In this document: one piece after another, positions 1 through 11,033 of the stretch
Layout of the letters: each line of letters starts with the position of its first letter
How positions within the stretch are numbered: the stretch's first letter is position 1
Source of the DNA: Theocolax elegans
Lineage: Eukaryota; Arthropoda; Insecta; Hymenoptera; Cerocephalidae
Direction: 5' to 3'
Length of the DNA stretch: 64,000 nt
Assembly: GCA_026168455.1 (NCBI GenBank)
Contig: CM047430.1
Location: 29,479,237 to 29,543,236, forward strand
The notes under the pieces: model-generated
Told to the model about the DNA's origin: nothing
The model's database searches: none
Seen by the model: only the letters and a program-made list of their open reading frames with translations
Program-made: the position numbers and the translations under genes

Positions 1-520
1 TATGGTGAAGAGGTCAGGGTGAGGGTGAGGGTGGAGGGATAGGGATGGGGTCACCCTGACGACCTGAACATCGTCTCTAGGAAGTGAAAATTTTTTTTGC
101 AAACGTCCGACATTCACCATTGGGCGTCTTTTTATTATGTTCTATATATATGCATGTGTATAAGGGTAAGTGTGTTATGGTGAAGAGGTCAGGGTGAGGG
201 TGGAGGGATAGGGATGGGGTCACCCTGACGACCTGGACATCGTCTCCAGGAAGTGAAAATTTTTTTGCAAATTCAAGTAGAAAGGCATGTAGACTTTCCT
301 ATACACGATGTCCGGATGATCTGGAGGTCACCCTGACCACCTGGACATCCTCTCCAGGAAGTGACAATATTTTTTGCACATTTATGCAGCACGGCATGTA
401 GACTTTCCTGTGGAGGATGTCAGAATAACCTGGAGGTTACCCTGACCACCTGGACATCGTCTTCAGGAAGTGACAATATTTTTTGCAAATTTAAGCATAA
501 AGGCATGTACACTTAATTTT
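1..520. repeat. G-rich tandem direct repeats, truncated by window edge
   Basis: Two long units open with the same block (atggtgaagaggtcaggg, at about 2 and 178). They are followed by roughly 115-bp units built around gtcaccctgaccacctggac, caggaagtgacaatattttt and ggcatgtagactttcc. The first base of the window is already inside a unit, so the array extends to the left. I see no coding frame. It lies upstream of a Helitron helicase on the same strand, so it may be an internal minisatellite of that element, but this is inference. Confidence 0.75.
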
Positions 521-660
521 TTTTATGTAAATTATGCAAAAAAAATAAGTAAGTAAAAAATCGTAAAACAAATAAGTAAAAAAAAAGTAAAAAAAAAAGT
601 AAAAAAAGTAAAAAAAGTAAGTAAGTAAAAGTAAGTAATCGAAAAAAGTTTAATTAATAA
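521..660. repeat. A-rich simple repeat (GTAA-type)
   Basis: A low-complexity tract made of aagtaagtaaaa-type words and runs of A, between the G-rich repeats and the Helitron helicase remnant. No gene is visible in it. Confidence 0.75.
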
Positions 661-676
661 ACCCATTGTAGTCAGA

Positions 677-1593
677 ATGTTTCATGTAAATCCTAAAGAT
701 CGAGAACGATTTTTTCTTACATTATTATTACTTCATGTACGTGGGGCCGAATCTTTTGAAGATGTACGCTCATACGAAGGCGTTGTTTATGATACATTTT
801 ATGAAGCATGTATAGTTAGAGGTTTAATCATTACTGATAATGAATGGGATAAATGTTTAGAAGAAAATTGTAATTTGCAATTTCCACAGGCACTATGTGA
901 ACTTTTCGCTTTCATTATATCATTTGATCACAATTTTGATGCCTTGAAACTTTATAATAAGTATAAAGAACATTTCTTTGATCCTAAATTTCCTGAAATT
1001 TTAGGAGACCAAAAGGCATTAAAAATTATAGACAACGTTTTATCAAAACATAATTTAACATTGCAACAATTTAATTTACCTAATATTGATAATATTGATA
1101 ATGAAAATCACAATTATTATTGTGAAAATCTTTAACATTGGAATAAAAAACAATATTTGATACAATAGTAGAAGCAGTTTACGATAATAAAAAAGAAAAT
1201 TTATATTTTATAGATGGTCCTGGTGGTAGTGAAAAAAGTTATTTATTAAATGCAATTATAAAATTTGTGAAATTAAACAAAATACCGGAGTTAGCAGTTG
1301 CTTGGACTGGTATTGCAGCAAATTTATGAATAGGTGGTAAAACTATCCATTTAACATTTAAAATACCATTTAATTTAAACGAACAATCAACATGCAACAT
1401 TTCACCAAATTCACAAATAGGTCAAATTTCAAAAAATATTAAATTAATAATTTGGGATGAAATATCAATGACTTGTAAATATGCATTAGAAGCTATAGAT
1501 ATTTTTTTCAGAGATTTATGTCGAAATAATAGACCGTTTGGTGGTAAAATATTAGTAACACCTGACGATTTTCGACAAACACTTCCTATAGTT
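677..1593 (+). pseudogene. Helitron PIF1-type helicase, upstream half (broken)
   Basis: This is the linker and first part of the 5'-3' SF1 helicase of a rolling-circle (Helitron) transposon. Residues 1-152 of the first frame show the family block preceding the helicase (RFFLTLLLLHVRGAESFED, then VVYDTF and DNEWDKCL). That frame ends at 1135. Homology continues in another frame: a Walker A motif at about 1212-1240 reads GPGGSEKS, with Glu where Gly is expected, and Walker B-like IIWDEIS lies near 1450. There are in-frame stops after the first block and at about 1327, so the gene is dead. The homology runs to the LPIV block at 1583-1593, where a Gypsy element interrupts it. The other half resumes at 3745. 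No Rep (HUH) domain is visible upstream. Confidence 0.85.
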
Positions 1594-2158
1594 TGAAATA
1601 ATTCTTTATTTTAATATAAGTTAAAAAATGTATAATTTATTTATCATATAAACTTAACTTAATTCTAGTATTACCGCATAAAGAACGGTCGCGAATTGAC
1701 AATAAAAATAAAACTTAAATAAATAAACATACACATGTCGCTTTGCCGTGGCCACGGACTATACGATGCTTCCTAGTGCTGTCCAAGCTAAGGTTTCGTC
1801 GTCCAATGGTGATTTGAGTAGAAGAGGTGTTGTGGAAGTAGAAAAATTCAAAATCCGGAGGAAAATCAAGGTCTGATGATCAAAATAGCGGTTCGGCTGT
1901 GATTTTAGATCGGCGTCCCGAGAGCGTCACTGCCATCCTTAGGTACCGCTACTATCCATATGGATCCTCGTCCCTCCTATAGAGTTTATAGTCGACTTCT
2001 CCCTGGCTACAGGTCGAGTAATCTTATTAAGCCTTCAATTCTTAATTAATACCGCTATGATTTTGCGGCGGATTATCCTCGATTGGAAATTCTAAGAATC
2101 AAGACTTCAAGTCTCTCCCACCACCTCATTTTCAAATTTTTCAATTTGTATCATTACA
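1594..2158 (-). repeat. Gypsy 3' LTR, 565 bp
   Basis: Read on the minus strand it begins TGTAATGATAC and ends AATTATTTCA, giving the canonical TG...CA ends. It is preceded on the minus strand by the purine tract AAGAAAGAGGAGGATGT (2159-2175), which fits a polypurine tract. The direct flank on the left is the target duplication AGTT. Confidence 0.8.
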
Positions 2159-2584
2159 ACATCCTCCTCTTTCTTGACTAGGGGTAACAGCACTAGCCAA
2201 GAAACTAAAATAATTACGACTTCTTCGTCATTGTCTTTTTTTTTTTTTTTTTTTCGATAAAGAGATACATTTTGTAGTTTACTTATTCATACTTATATTA
2301 ATCGTGTCGCATACAAATATATTTATTTTTACGTTAAATGAAAGAAATACGCATTAATTATCATTGTAGTCTAAGATCATAGTTATACGCATAAAATATA
2401 AATTCTCACCGCTCTTCCTAATAAATCGAATAATTATAAAACTAGAAATTAACATGCACATAATAAATAATTCGAAGTACTACGCATACATATCTACTAA
2501 CCCGTGTAAAACTTCAAGTCGCATTACAAACGAATTTAAATAAATACAGTTGATTGTTACTAAATAATACAAAATATATTTTAT

Positions 2585-3740
2585 TCATTTTTGTCAGAGT
2601 GATATAATTTTAAATCAATACGATTATAATGTCCTATTACTTTGTCATTATTGTCTACGTCAACTAACTGATAGGCATTATCATTGAAAGATCGTGCAAT
2701 CATATAAGGACCGTAGAATACGTGGAAAATTTTGCTATTTTTCCTTCTATAGCATTAGATTGACGAGGAACTTTAAGCAAAACTAAATCGTTGACTTGAA
2801 AGGGCGGGGTACGGCAAATCTTCTGACGAGCTTTACGTTTTTCATGAGCTATTTCAGTTTTTCGCTTTGCAATTTCAATTTTTATTTCATGTGGTTCGGC
2901 CTCGGATTCTGGGAATTGAATCAGCTGTTTAATTTTACTTTTAGGTGATTCAATGTGTACTGAAATTAAGCCAAATTTGAATTTGTTTTAAATACCGAGC
3001 CCAAGCAGTATGTTTTTCATGGCAATAAGTCCTAAAAAATCGTCCTAATTCGCGCATTACTCGTTCAGACGGATTTGATTGCGGATGCCTTACTGATGAA
3101 TAAATCGCTTTACTACCGTTATTTTTTAGAAATTCAGACCATTTTTTCGAGATAAATTGAGTACCGTGATCACTAAGTACTCGCGTTGGTTTACCCACCT
3201 GCTCAAAATACTCTTGCATCCGGAGAATACAGGCGGCTGTTGTTGCTCTTTTTAAAGCATACAAAGTTACAAATCTAGAAAAAATATCTAATACGACAAA
3301 TATATACTCTACTCCTCTTTGCGATCGAGGAAGTGGCCCGTAAAAGTCTACCGCGATTCGTTTGATTCGGACGATCCGCAGAAACAGGTAAGAAAGGGCC
3401 GGCTGTATTTTTGTTAGCAGGTTTGACCCTCTGACAAATATCGCAACAAATAATAAATTTTTTTATCTCTCTCCGCATTCCCTTCCAATAAAAATATTCA
3501 TTGATACTCGAAAAAGTCTTAAAAACTCCCATTTGACCGAATTGTTCGTGTACTGCTCTTATTAATTTTTCTTTTATCGAATCCGGGACAAGTATACGCC
3601 ATTTAGTTTCTTTATGATTTTTATAAAAGATTACATTATTCTTGACTTGATAACATTGAATGGGTTTTAATTTTAATTCTTTTTTAAGTTTATTAATTTT
3701 ATTATCCTCCTCTTGATAATCTTTAATTTGTATCATTACA
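2585..3740 (-). pseudogene. Gypsy integrase (broken pol 3' end)
   Basis: The minus-strand translation shows a zinc-binding H2C2 region near 3560-3420. The second His position reads Gln in FGQMG, and CDICQRVK supplies the Cys pair. The DDE core follows: the first Asp is in AVDFYG near 3345, the second in LSDHGTQF near 3170, and the Glu in HPQSNPSERVMRE near 3080. A C-terminal VNDLVLLKVP block lies near 2780. A frameshift near 3270-3350 splits the core. The C-terminal part decays towards 2585. The upstream pol (protease, RT, RNase H) is absent. Confidence 0.85.
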
Positions 3741-3744
3741 AGTT

Positions 3745-4743
3745 CGATACGGAAATAGAACTCAAATATTAGAATCATGTGTAAAAAGTAGTTCTTTATG
3801 GCAATTATTTCAAAAACTTACATTAAATAATAATTTAAGATTGGTCAATTCTTACAGTATGTTTAAAACGTGGTTATTAAATATTGGAGAAAATAAAAAT
3901 ATTACAAAATTTGAAATTGATAATAACGTTATAAAAATTCCTTCAGAATTTATTACATTTAATAATTTGATAGATGATATTTTTGGTAATAAAATAAATA
4001 TTGATGATTTACATAATCTTAAAGACAAAGTAATTCTTTCACCTATAAATAGTGATGTTTTAGCGATTAATAACAAAATAATTGAAAGAATTGAAGGTGA
4101 CGGTAAGATATATTTAAGCATTGATAGTATTACTAATGATGAAAATAATAAGTTGGATGAAACAATAACAATAAATTTTATAAATTCATTAATACCAAAT
4201 GGTTTACCACCGCATAAATTAGTATTAAAAAAAGGAATGATCGTTATGTTACTTAGGAATTTACATTTAGATGGAGGCTTATGTAATGGTACCAGGCTCA
4301 TGATTACAGAATTAAAACAGCACACTATATATGGAGAAATTATAACAGGTAAAAATTCAGGACAAATTGTGATGATTCCAAGAATAGATTTATGTCCATC
4401 AATGGATGATATACCTTTCAATATAGTTAAACGACAATTTCCTATTAGACCAAGTTTCGCTATGACCATAAATAAAGCACAACGTCAATCATTTAAAAAA
4501 GTAGGTCTATATTTACCAAGACCTGTATTTAGTCATGGTCAATTATATGTTGCATTATCAAGAGTTACAGATGAAAAAAATCCAAAAATATAATTTTCGA
4601 AATCGTCAATGATACTCACTAATGCAGAAGGAGATATACTTAATATAAATGAGAGTAATTTAAATAATAATGTAATAATATATACAACGAATATAGTTTT
4701 TTCTGAAGTGTTTGATACTAAAATAGTTTTTTTTTATTTTTAA
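3745..4743 (+). pseudogene. Helitron PIF1-type helicase, downstream half
   Basis: This continues the helicase across the Gypsy insertion. The block starting RYGNRTQILE directly follows LPIV of the left half when the insertion and one copy of AGTT are removed. A 250-residue open frame at 3841-4593 carries the PIF1/Helitron signature: KKGMIVMLLRNL, FAMTINKAQ and SHGQLYVALSRV near its end. The conserved GQS/GQT position after NKAQ reads RQS. The frame stops at 4593. Family tail sequence (TNAEGDILNI, IIYTTNIVFSEV) continues in another frame to about 4743, so a second lesion exists here. Confidence 0.88.
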
Positions 4744-4859
4744 AAATCAATTTAAGGTCGACTTATTAGGCAAACGAATTATAAAATAATAAGATATAAG
4801 CATCAGACAAAATTTGTAGATAAAATTACGTATAATAAAGAATATTTTTCAAGTATACA
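4744..4859. other. AT-rich sequence, nothing recognised
   Basis: Between the helicase tail and the tandem repeats. It contains one degenerate repeat-like word but no gene or terminus. Confidence 0.5.
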
Positions 4860-5335
4860 TTATTTACATCAAGCAACATTTCAATATATCATTACTTAAG
4901 AAATAAACAAATATTAAGATATTAGTTGTCTGCATTAAGCGACATTTTATTGGCAAAATTATTTATGAAATATATAAATTTTAAAATAATCAACTGTCTG
5001 CATCAAGCGACATTTTTTTACTAAAATACTGAACAAATAAACAAATTTAAAATTCATTGTCTGCATCAAACGACATTTTTTTACTAAAATACTAAAGAAA
5101 TAAACAAACTAAAAATTTATTGTCTACATCAAGCGACATTTTTTTACTAAAATACTGAAGAAATAAACAAATTAAAAATTTATTGTCTGCATCAGCGACA
5201 TTTTTTTACTAAAATACTGAAGAAATTAAACAAATTTAAAATTCATTGTCTGCATCAAACGACATTTTATTAACAATATTATTTATAAAATATACAAATT
5301 TTAAAATAATTAATTGTCTAATATAGCATAAATTA
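4860..5335. repeat. AT-rich tandem repeat, about 60-69 bp period
   Basis: About seven units carry the core attgtctgcatcaagcgac followed by attttttta and an AT-rich spacer. Cores lie near 4925, 4987, 5056, 5120, 5181 and 5247. Units vary by small indels. The array follows the Helitron helicase and precedes a Helitron-like 3' end, so it may be subterminal to that element. Confidence 0.8.
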
Positions 5336-5370
5336 AATGTCAGTTAAAATATTTTGATAATACTTGTTAG

Positions 5371-6240
5371 AATACATTGTCTGCAAAAAGTGATATTATT
5401 TTAGAACTTTGTTTAGATATTAATGAAACAAAAAATTACAAAATATATAAAATAAATACGAATATACGAGATGCCATATTACATTATTTATTTTATTTTT
5501 AATGCAGCCATATTGGACCGTATATTTTTATCAATTTTAAAATATTTACGTATTATACCATACATAATTTGAAATATATATATATGTTAGAAAATCAAAT
5601 ATTTGAAACTTTTAATACACATTATATTTACGTTCATTATATGACAGTCTCAAGCTTGTAAATGCAGAGAGAAAATAATAACAAACCAACATTCGAAAAT
5701 AAACTATTATAGTTAAATATCATGATGAGTAAAGGAATAAATTGTATACATTTTTTAAAATAAAATATTTTATAATTTATTTTTATTTGTTTAATATATA
5801 ACACAAATTTAATACATTGTCTGCAAAAAGTGATATTATTTTAGAACTTTGTTTAGATATTAATGAAACAAAAAATTACAAAATATATAAAATAAATACG
5901 AATATACGAGATGCCATATTACATTATTTATTTTATTTTTAATGCAGCCATATTGGACCGTATATTTTTATCAATTTTAAAATATTTACGTATTATACCA
6001 TACATAATTTTGAAATATATATATATGTTAGAAAATCAAATATTTGAAACTTTTAATACACATTATATTTACGTTCATTATATGACAGTCTCAAGCTTGT
6101 AAATGCAGAGAGAAAATAAACAAACCAACATTCGAAAATAAACTATTATAGTTAAATATCATGATGAGTAAAAGGAATAAATTGTATACATTTTTTAAAA
6201 TAAAATATTTTATAATTTATTTTTATTTGTTTTAATAATA
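5371..6240. repeat. Two-copy tandem duplication, 440-bp period
   Basis: Copies begin with aatacattgtctgcaaaaag at 5371 and 5811. They stay almost identical to aatttatttttatttg, differing mainly by one- to three-base indels. The first bases resemble the core of the preceding array. The 63-residue open frame in the second copy is interrupted in the first copy, so it is not taken as a gene. Confidence 0.88.
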
Positions 6241-6403
6241 TAACAAAAAATTTTAATTAATAGTTTAAAACACATGAAAAAATTGGTTTGAAAATAAAAT
6301 AAAATAATTGTATCAAAATCGTTTAAAATTTATTTGTTAAAAACTAATAATAAATTTAAGATTACACTTTATAATCAACGTCTAGCCTCAAAAATGTGAT
6401 TCA
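6241..6403. other. AT-rich sequence, no gene seen
   Basis: AT-rich spacer leading into the Helitron-like terminal motif. No open frame or repeat could be supported. Confidence 0.5.
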
Positions 6404-6440
6404 ACCGAGGGAGCGTTAGCGACCGAGGTAATATGGCTAG
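6404..6440 (+). other. Helitron-like 3' terminal motif, copy 1
   Basis: The sequence accgagggagcgttagcgac is followed by cgagg, a short spacer and gctag, then T. An almost identical block occurs at 17003-17039. Helitrons end in CTRR followed by a host T, and CTAG-T fits. The expected perfect hairpin is not obvious: the two GC-rich halves look like a mirrored rather than an inverted repeat. Assignment as the 3' end of the Helitron whose helicase lies upstream is inference. Confidence 0.5.
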
Positions 6441-6454
6441 TATTATATTAAAAT

Positions 6455-6548
6455 TCATCCGTTCTCCGGTGTCCGGCGGTGGTGTCCGGTGTCCCGCGGC
6501 GGTGTCCAGTCTCCTGTTGTAAGAATTAAGAGTATGTGTGGAGTAGAA
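6455..6548 (+). repeat. Shared Helitron-like 5' segment, copy 1
   Basis: It begins tcatccgttctccggtgtcc and ends in tatgtgtggagtagaagggtt, and leads straight into a minisatellite. The same segment recurs at 9580-9650 and leads into a different minisatellite. The region downstream of the first minisatellite (8390-8590) is likewise similar to 13690-13785 plus 15986-16170. These are therefore two copies of one element type. Confidence 0.65.
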
Positions 6549-8215
6549 GGGTTGCTGATATTTCGGGAATTTCTGAATTATTTCGGGATGACTTCACTAA
6601 ATACGGGATTTCCTGGATATTTCGGGAATTTTTGAGGTATTCCGGGATAACTCCACTAATTACGGGATTTTCTAAATAATTCGATAATTTCTTAAATATG
6701 CCGGGAAATCTTCACTAATTTAGGGTTTTCCTGGATGTTTCGGGATTTTCTTAAGTATTCCGGGATAACTCCACCAATTACGGGATTTCCTGCAAGTCTC
6801 GGGTTTTTCTGTGGTATTTCGGGATAACTCTACCAATTTCGGGATTTCCAGGATGTTTAGAGATTTTCTGACGTGTTCCGGGAAAACTCCAACATTTTCG
6901 GGATTTCCTGGATGATTCGGGATTTTCTGTGGTATTCCGGGATAACTCCACCAATTTCGGGATTTTCTGTGGTATTTCGGGATACATTCCCTAATTTCGG
7001 GATTTTCTGGTTGTTTCAAGATTTTCTATGGTATTTCGGGATTTTCTATGGTATTTCGGGATTTTCTGTAGTGTTCCGGGAACTCCACTAATTTTGTGAT
7101 TTCCTGGATGTTTCGGGATTTTCTGAGGTATTCCGGAATAAATCCACCAATTTCGCAATTTCCTAAATGTTTTGGGATTTTCTGCGAGATTTCGGGATAA
7201 ATTCACTAATTGAGGGATTTTCTGGATGATTCGGGATTTTCTGACGTATTCCGGGATAACTCCAATATTTTCGGGATTTCCTGGATGTTTAGAGATTTTC
7301 TAACGTGTTCCGGGATAACTCCAATATTTTCGGGATTTCCTGGATGATTCGGGATTTTCTGTGGTATTCCGGGATACATTCCCTAATTTCGGGATTTTCT
7401 GGTTGTTTCAAGATTTTCTATGGTATTTCGGGATTTTCTATGGTATTTCGGGATTTTCTATGGTATTTCGGGATTTTCTGTAGTGTTCCGGGAACTCCAC
7501 TAATTTTGTGATTTCCTGGATGTTTCGGGATTTTCTGCGAGTTTTCGGGATAAATTCACTAATTGAGGGATTTTCTGGATGTTTCGGGTTTTTCTGACTT
7601 TCAGGATTTCCTCCATGTTTCGGGATATTCTGTGGTATTCCGGGATAAATCCACCAATTTTGAGTTTTCCTGGATGTTTCGGGATATTCTGTGGTATTCC
7701 GGAAAAAATCCACCAATTACGGAATTTCCTGGATGTTTCAGGATTTTCTGTGATATTTCGGGATTAATTCACCAATTTCGGGATTTCCTGGATATTTCGG
7801 GATTTTCTGTGGTATTTTGAGATAAATTCCCTAATTTCGGGATTTTCTGGTTGTTTCAAGATTTTCTATGGTATTTCGGGATTTTCTGTGGTATTTCGGG
7901 AATTTTTGATGTATTCCGGGATAACTCCACCAATTTCGAGTTTTTCTTAATATTTCGGTCATTTTTGAGGTATGCCGGGATACTTCACTAATTACGAGAT
8001 TTCCTGAATGTTTAGGGATAACTTCACTAATTACGGGATTTCCTCGTTATTTCTGGAATTTCTGAGGTATACCGGGATAACTTAACTAATTTTGGGATTT
8101 CCTGCGTATTTCGAGAATTTGTAAGTTATTTCGGGATACTTCACTAATTACGGGATTTCCTCGATGTTTCGGGAATTTGTGAGGTATTCCGGTATAACTC
8201 CACTAATTACGGGAT
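6549..8215. repeat. Minisatellite, ttcgggattttctg-type units (about 28-60 bp)
   Basis: About 1.67 kb of degenerate units alternate words such as tttcgggattttctg, tggtattccgggataac, tccaccaatttcgggattt and cctggatgtttcggg. The repeat produces many pseudo-open frames on both strands, which are treated as repeat artefacts. Longer internal copies also exist: 6890-7110 resembles 7320-7510. Confidence 0.9.
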
Positions 8216-8626
8216 AAAATATTAAAAAAGTGTATAAGCACTTTTGCCAGTACTCCAATTTTTGTATATTTTTGTACCAAATTAAATTATTATTTAAAGA
8301 ACATACCTACAAGTAGTATTATAAGTAATTAATAATAAATAATAGTCACTACATACATAAATAATGTAAAAATAAAGTGGTCAAAGTAATACTAACATAG
8401 ACTGAAGCAGTACTGTCAGTCTAATAATTTTTAATAACTTAAATAATATAATTTAATGTAATATATATTTTATTTAATGATTCGTTCTGTTTTTTTATCA
8501 CATTTAAATATACGTTTTTACACATTTTTTATCATACTCTATTACAAAGGTGTAAAATGAGTGAGAAAGGTGGATAAAAAAATTAAAATTTTATTTTTGA
8601 TTTTTCATCTATATATGGGCTATTTC
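8216..8626. other. AT-rich downstream part of the Helitron-like copy 1
   Basis: No gene. The stretch from about 8390 (gtggtcaaagtaatacta) to 8590 (aaatgagtgagaaaggtgg) has a diverged counterpart split between 13690-13785 and 15986-16170. This shows that both belong to one repeated element type. Confidence 0.6.
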
Positions 8627-9563
8627 ACGTCAAGTGGTACGATGAAAATTTTAAATCGCTCCAAAATTTGGTAACAGGTTGGAAATATCTTCCAGAAGAT
8701 AGATAAAAAATATTAGGCGTTAAAAATAATTTGCCTATGAGTTATTCCACCATAAAAAATGGAAATTTTTCAATTTTTTAGAAAAATTACTATTATCAAA
8801 GCCATTTATCTCAAAATGTATTCATTTTTTTGAAAAAACATTATAAACAACTTTTGTTCAAAATAAGCTTTAGAACTTATCTACCTGGGTTACAATTCTT
8901 AATTTTAAAATCTCCAAGAGATAGAACGCCCGGAAATATTGAGTATCAAAAAAAGGCGACCACGTCACTATCGATTTTGATCTAACACCGCTTTAAAGAT
9001 CACATTTTTCTAGAGCTTTCGAATGGCGGTGGTCAGCTTATTGGCTAAAACCGCTGTTGTTAGTTATGCCTCAGAAACATCATAAAATCACTAATTTTCA
9101 TATATTTTAGGGCATAACCTACAACAGCGGTCTTGGCCAATAAGCTAACTACCGCCATTTGAAAGCTCTCGAAAAATGTGATCTTTTGAGCGGTGTTAGG
9201 TCAAAATCGATTGTGGCGTGGTCGCCTTTTTTGATATTCAATATTTCCGGGCGTTCTATCTCTTCGAGATTTTAAAATTAAGAATTGTAACCCAGGTAGA
9301 TAAGTTCTAAAAATTATTTTGAACAAAAGTTGTTTATAATGTTTTTTCAAAAAAATGAATAGATTTTGAGATAAATGTCTTCAAAAATAGTAATTTTTCT
9401 AAAAAATTGAAAAATTTCCATTTTTTATGGTGGAATAACTCATAGGCAAATTATTTTTAACGCATAATATTTTTTATCTATCTTCTGGAAGATATTTCCA
9501 ACCTGTTATCAAATTTTGAAGCGATTTAAAATTTTCATCGTACCACTTGACGTGAAATAGCCC
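8627..9563. mobile_element. Foldback palindrome, family A, copy 1
   Basis: It starts GGGCTATTTCACGTC next to TATATAT and ends with the exact inverse followed by CATATATA. The whole 937 bp folds back on itself: arms of about 460 bp meet near 9090-9100, with only scattered mismatches. No protein frame is supported. The same family recurs at 20395-21317. The element sits where copy 1 of the Helitron-like complex meets copy 2. Confidence 0.88.
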
Positions 9564-9579
9564 ACATATATATCAAAAT

Positions 9580-10065
9580 TCATCCGTTCTCCGGTGTCCG
9601 GTATCCCAAAAGTTACAGGAATTAAACGTATGTGTGGAGTGGAAGGGTTAACGCTGAATACGACAATCACACATCATTTATCTAACATCTAATGATAGGT
9701 GCAGGAGGAGTCATGAGAGGAGGGGGGGGTAAAATTAGAAAATTTATTAAATATTTTATAGAGGTTATCGGTATATATGAATTAGAATATGACGACCATT
9801 CTTTTTTATTCTAAAAAAACTAAGATGAGGTTTTTGGATACGGTGAATAGCAATATGATAATCACTCTTCATTTATCCTCCATTTATTGCTGGATGGAGG
9901 AGCGGCAAGAGGGGGAGGGGGGAAATAAAATTAGAAAAATTCCAAAAATAATTTAGGGGTTTCGGTACAGGTGAATAACAATATATCAACCACTCTTTTT
10001 TATCCCCTATTTTAAAGACGAAGGAAGGTGGGAGGAAGGGTCAACATTGAATATGACAACCAGTC
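9580..10065. repeat. Helitron-like copy 2: shared 5' segment plus degenerate minisatellite
   Basis: The segment tcatccgttctccggtgtcc repeats 6455 onward. It is followed by three to four degenerate units with the words cgacaatcac, catttatcc, ggaggagg and aattagaaaaattcc, starting near 9645, 9826, 9955 and 10038. The last unit is interrupted at TTAA by the piggyBac and continues at 13594. Confidence 0.65.
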
Positions 10066-10069
10066 TTAA

Positions 10070-10582
10070 CCCATTAAGGACCAAATGTCCTAAATTTTCA
10101 ACGAATCTTCATGCAGTTATTTTTCATATTATCTGCACCAAAAAAAATTTCCAACACATCATATCCGACGTAAAATTTGATGCTCTTTCAGAATATGGCT
10201 TTAGAATTGGTCTAAAATCACTGCTAAAAAAGTTATAATTGAATATTTGCAAAAACACGCGATTTTTTCAACTTAAAAAGATTTTTTATCCAAAATTTTT
10301 TTAAGAAATTGATAAGATGCACATCTTTTTACAGCTAGAAACGTGTCCTCGAGTCCTAAATTTTAAGACATATGGGGTACAAAATCGAAAATCCAACATG
10401 GCGGTTCTCAAAATGGCGTCCGAAGTGATAATTTTTTTGAAAAATTTCAGGATGCTATAACTTGAAAACTATGAGCTTTTCTGAAAAAATGCTTAGAATG
10501 AAAAGTTCTTAGAATTCATCAAGAAATACACTGGAATTTTTTCAGATTTTTTTTTCATGAAATTTTGAAAAATTTTTTTTTT
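10070..10582 (+). repeat. piggyBac left terminal inverted repeat
   Basis: Pairs base for base with 13077-13589 inverted. It contains several runs of A and T and, near its inner end, a partial self-complement (agaattcatcaagaaat against its inverse at about 10640-10660). Confidence 0.88.
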
Positions 10583-11033
10583 GGATTTTTGAAAATTTTT
10601 TAAAATTTACAAAAAATACTGGAAAAATTTTAGTGTATTTTTTGATGAATTCTATGTATTTTTTGTTCCTTCTAATTTTTTCCAAAAGTTAATAGTTTTC
10701 GAGAAAAAAAATTCTAAACATTACGCATGTAAGAATATGAGTTTGACTAAAGGGTACACTGTGTAATACAGTAGACCCACTCTTTTGAAGTCACTTGACT
10801 GTGAACCGGTAAATAGTGATTTTTACTATATTTATCTTTGAGCGAATGGAATCGCGAAATCATTATCGGTTTTTCTTTATTCTTGAAAAAATTTTAATTT
10901 CATTATTTCCGAAAATAGTAAGAGTACGCACAAGTCAATTTTATTTTTTGTATTCTTGAACAGTGCTGCTCATAGGAGTTGAAAAAGATTTTCCTTTTTA
11001 TCATAATTTTTTGGACATTACCGTGTACAAAAT

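Larger units (their letters stand above)
1594..3740 (-). mobile_element. Truncated Ty3/Gypsy retrotransposon inserted in the Helitron helicase
   Basis: The minus-strand element is flanked by the 4-bp duplication AGTT (1590-1593 and 3741-3744). Removing it makes the helicase frame continuous. On the left is a full LTR (1594-2158), then 3' untranslated sequence, then integrase coding sequence. The right end has no LTR: integrase sequence runs straight to the duplication. The last 16 bp of the element (aatttgtatcattaca) equal the last 16 bp of the LTR. This suggests that the 5' LTR, gag, protease and RT were lost by recombination between short matching sequences. Confidence 0.85.

Noticed and set aside
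3852..4469. 205-codon minus-strand frame
   Set aside because: It overlaps the helicase, which has clear family motifs on the plus strand.
4860..5335. Possible CRISPR-like array of regularly spaced repeats
   Set aside because: The repeats are diverged, the spacers are similar AT-rich sequence and the setting is a eukaryotic transposon; it is a tandem repeat.
6404..6440. Bacterial REP-type palindrome suggested by cgagggagcg
   Set aside because: It occurs in an insect-type transposon context next to CTAG-T and is shared with a second element end.
6720..7820. Several 60-99 codon frames with repeated FSVVFRD or PEIPQKIPK words
   Set aside because: They occur on both strands through a minisatellite whose unit length and low stop density create open frames.
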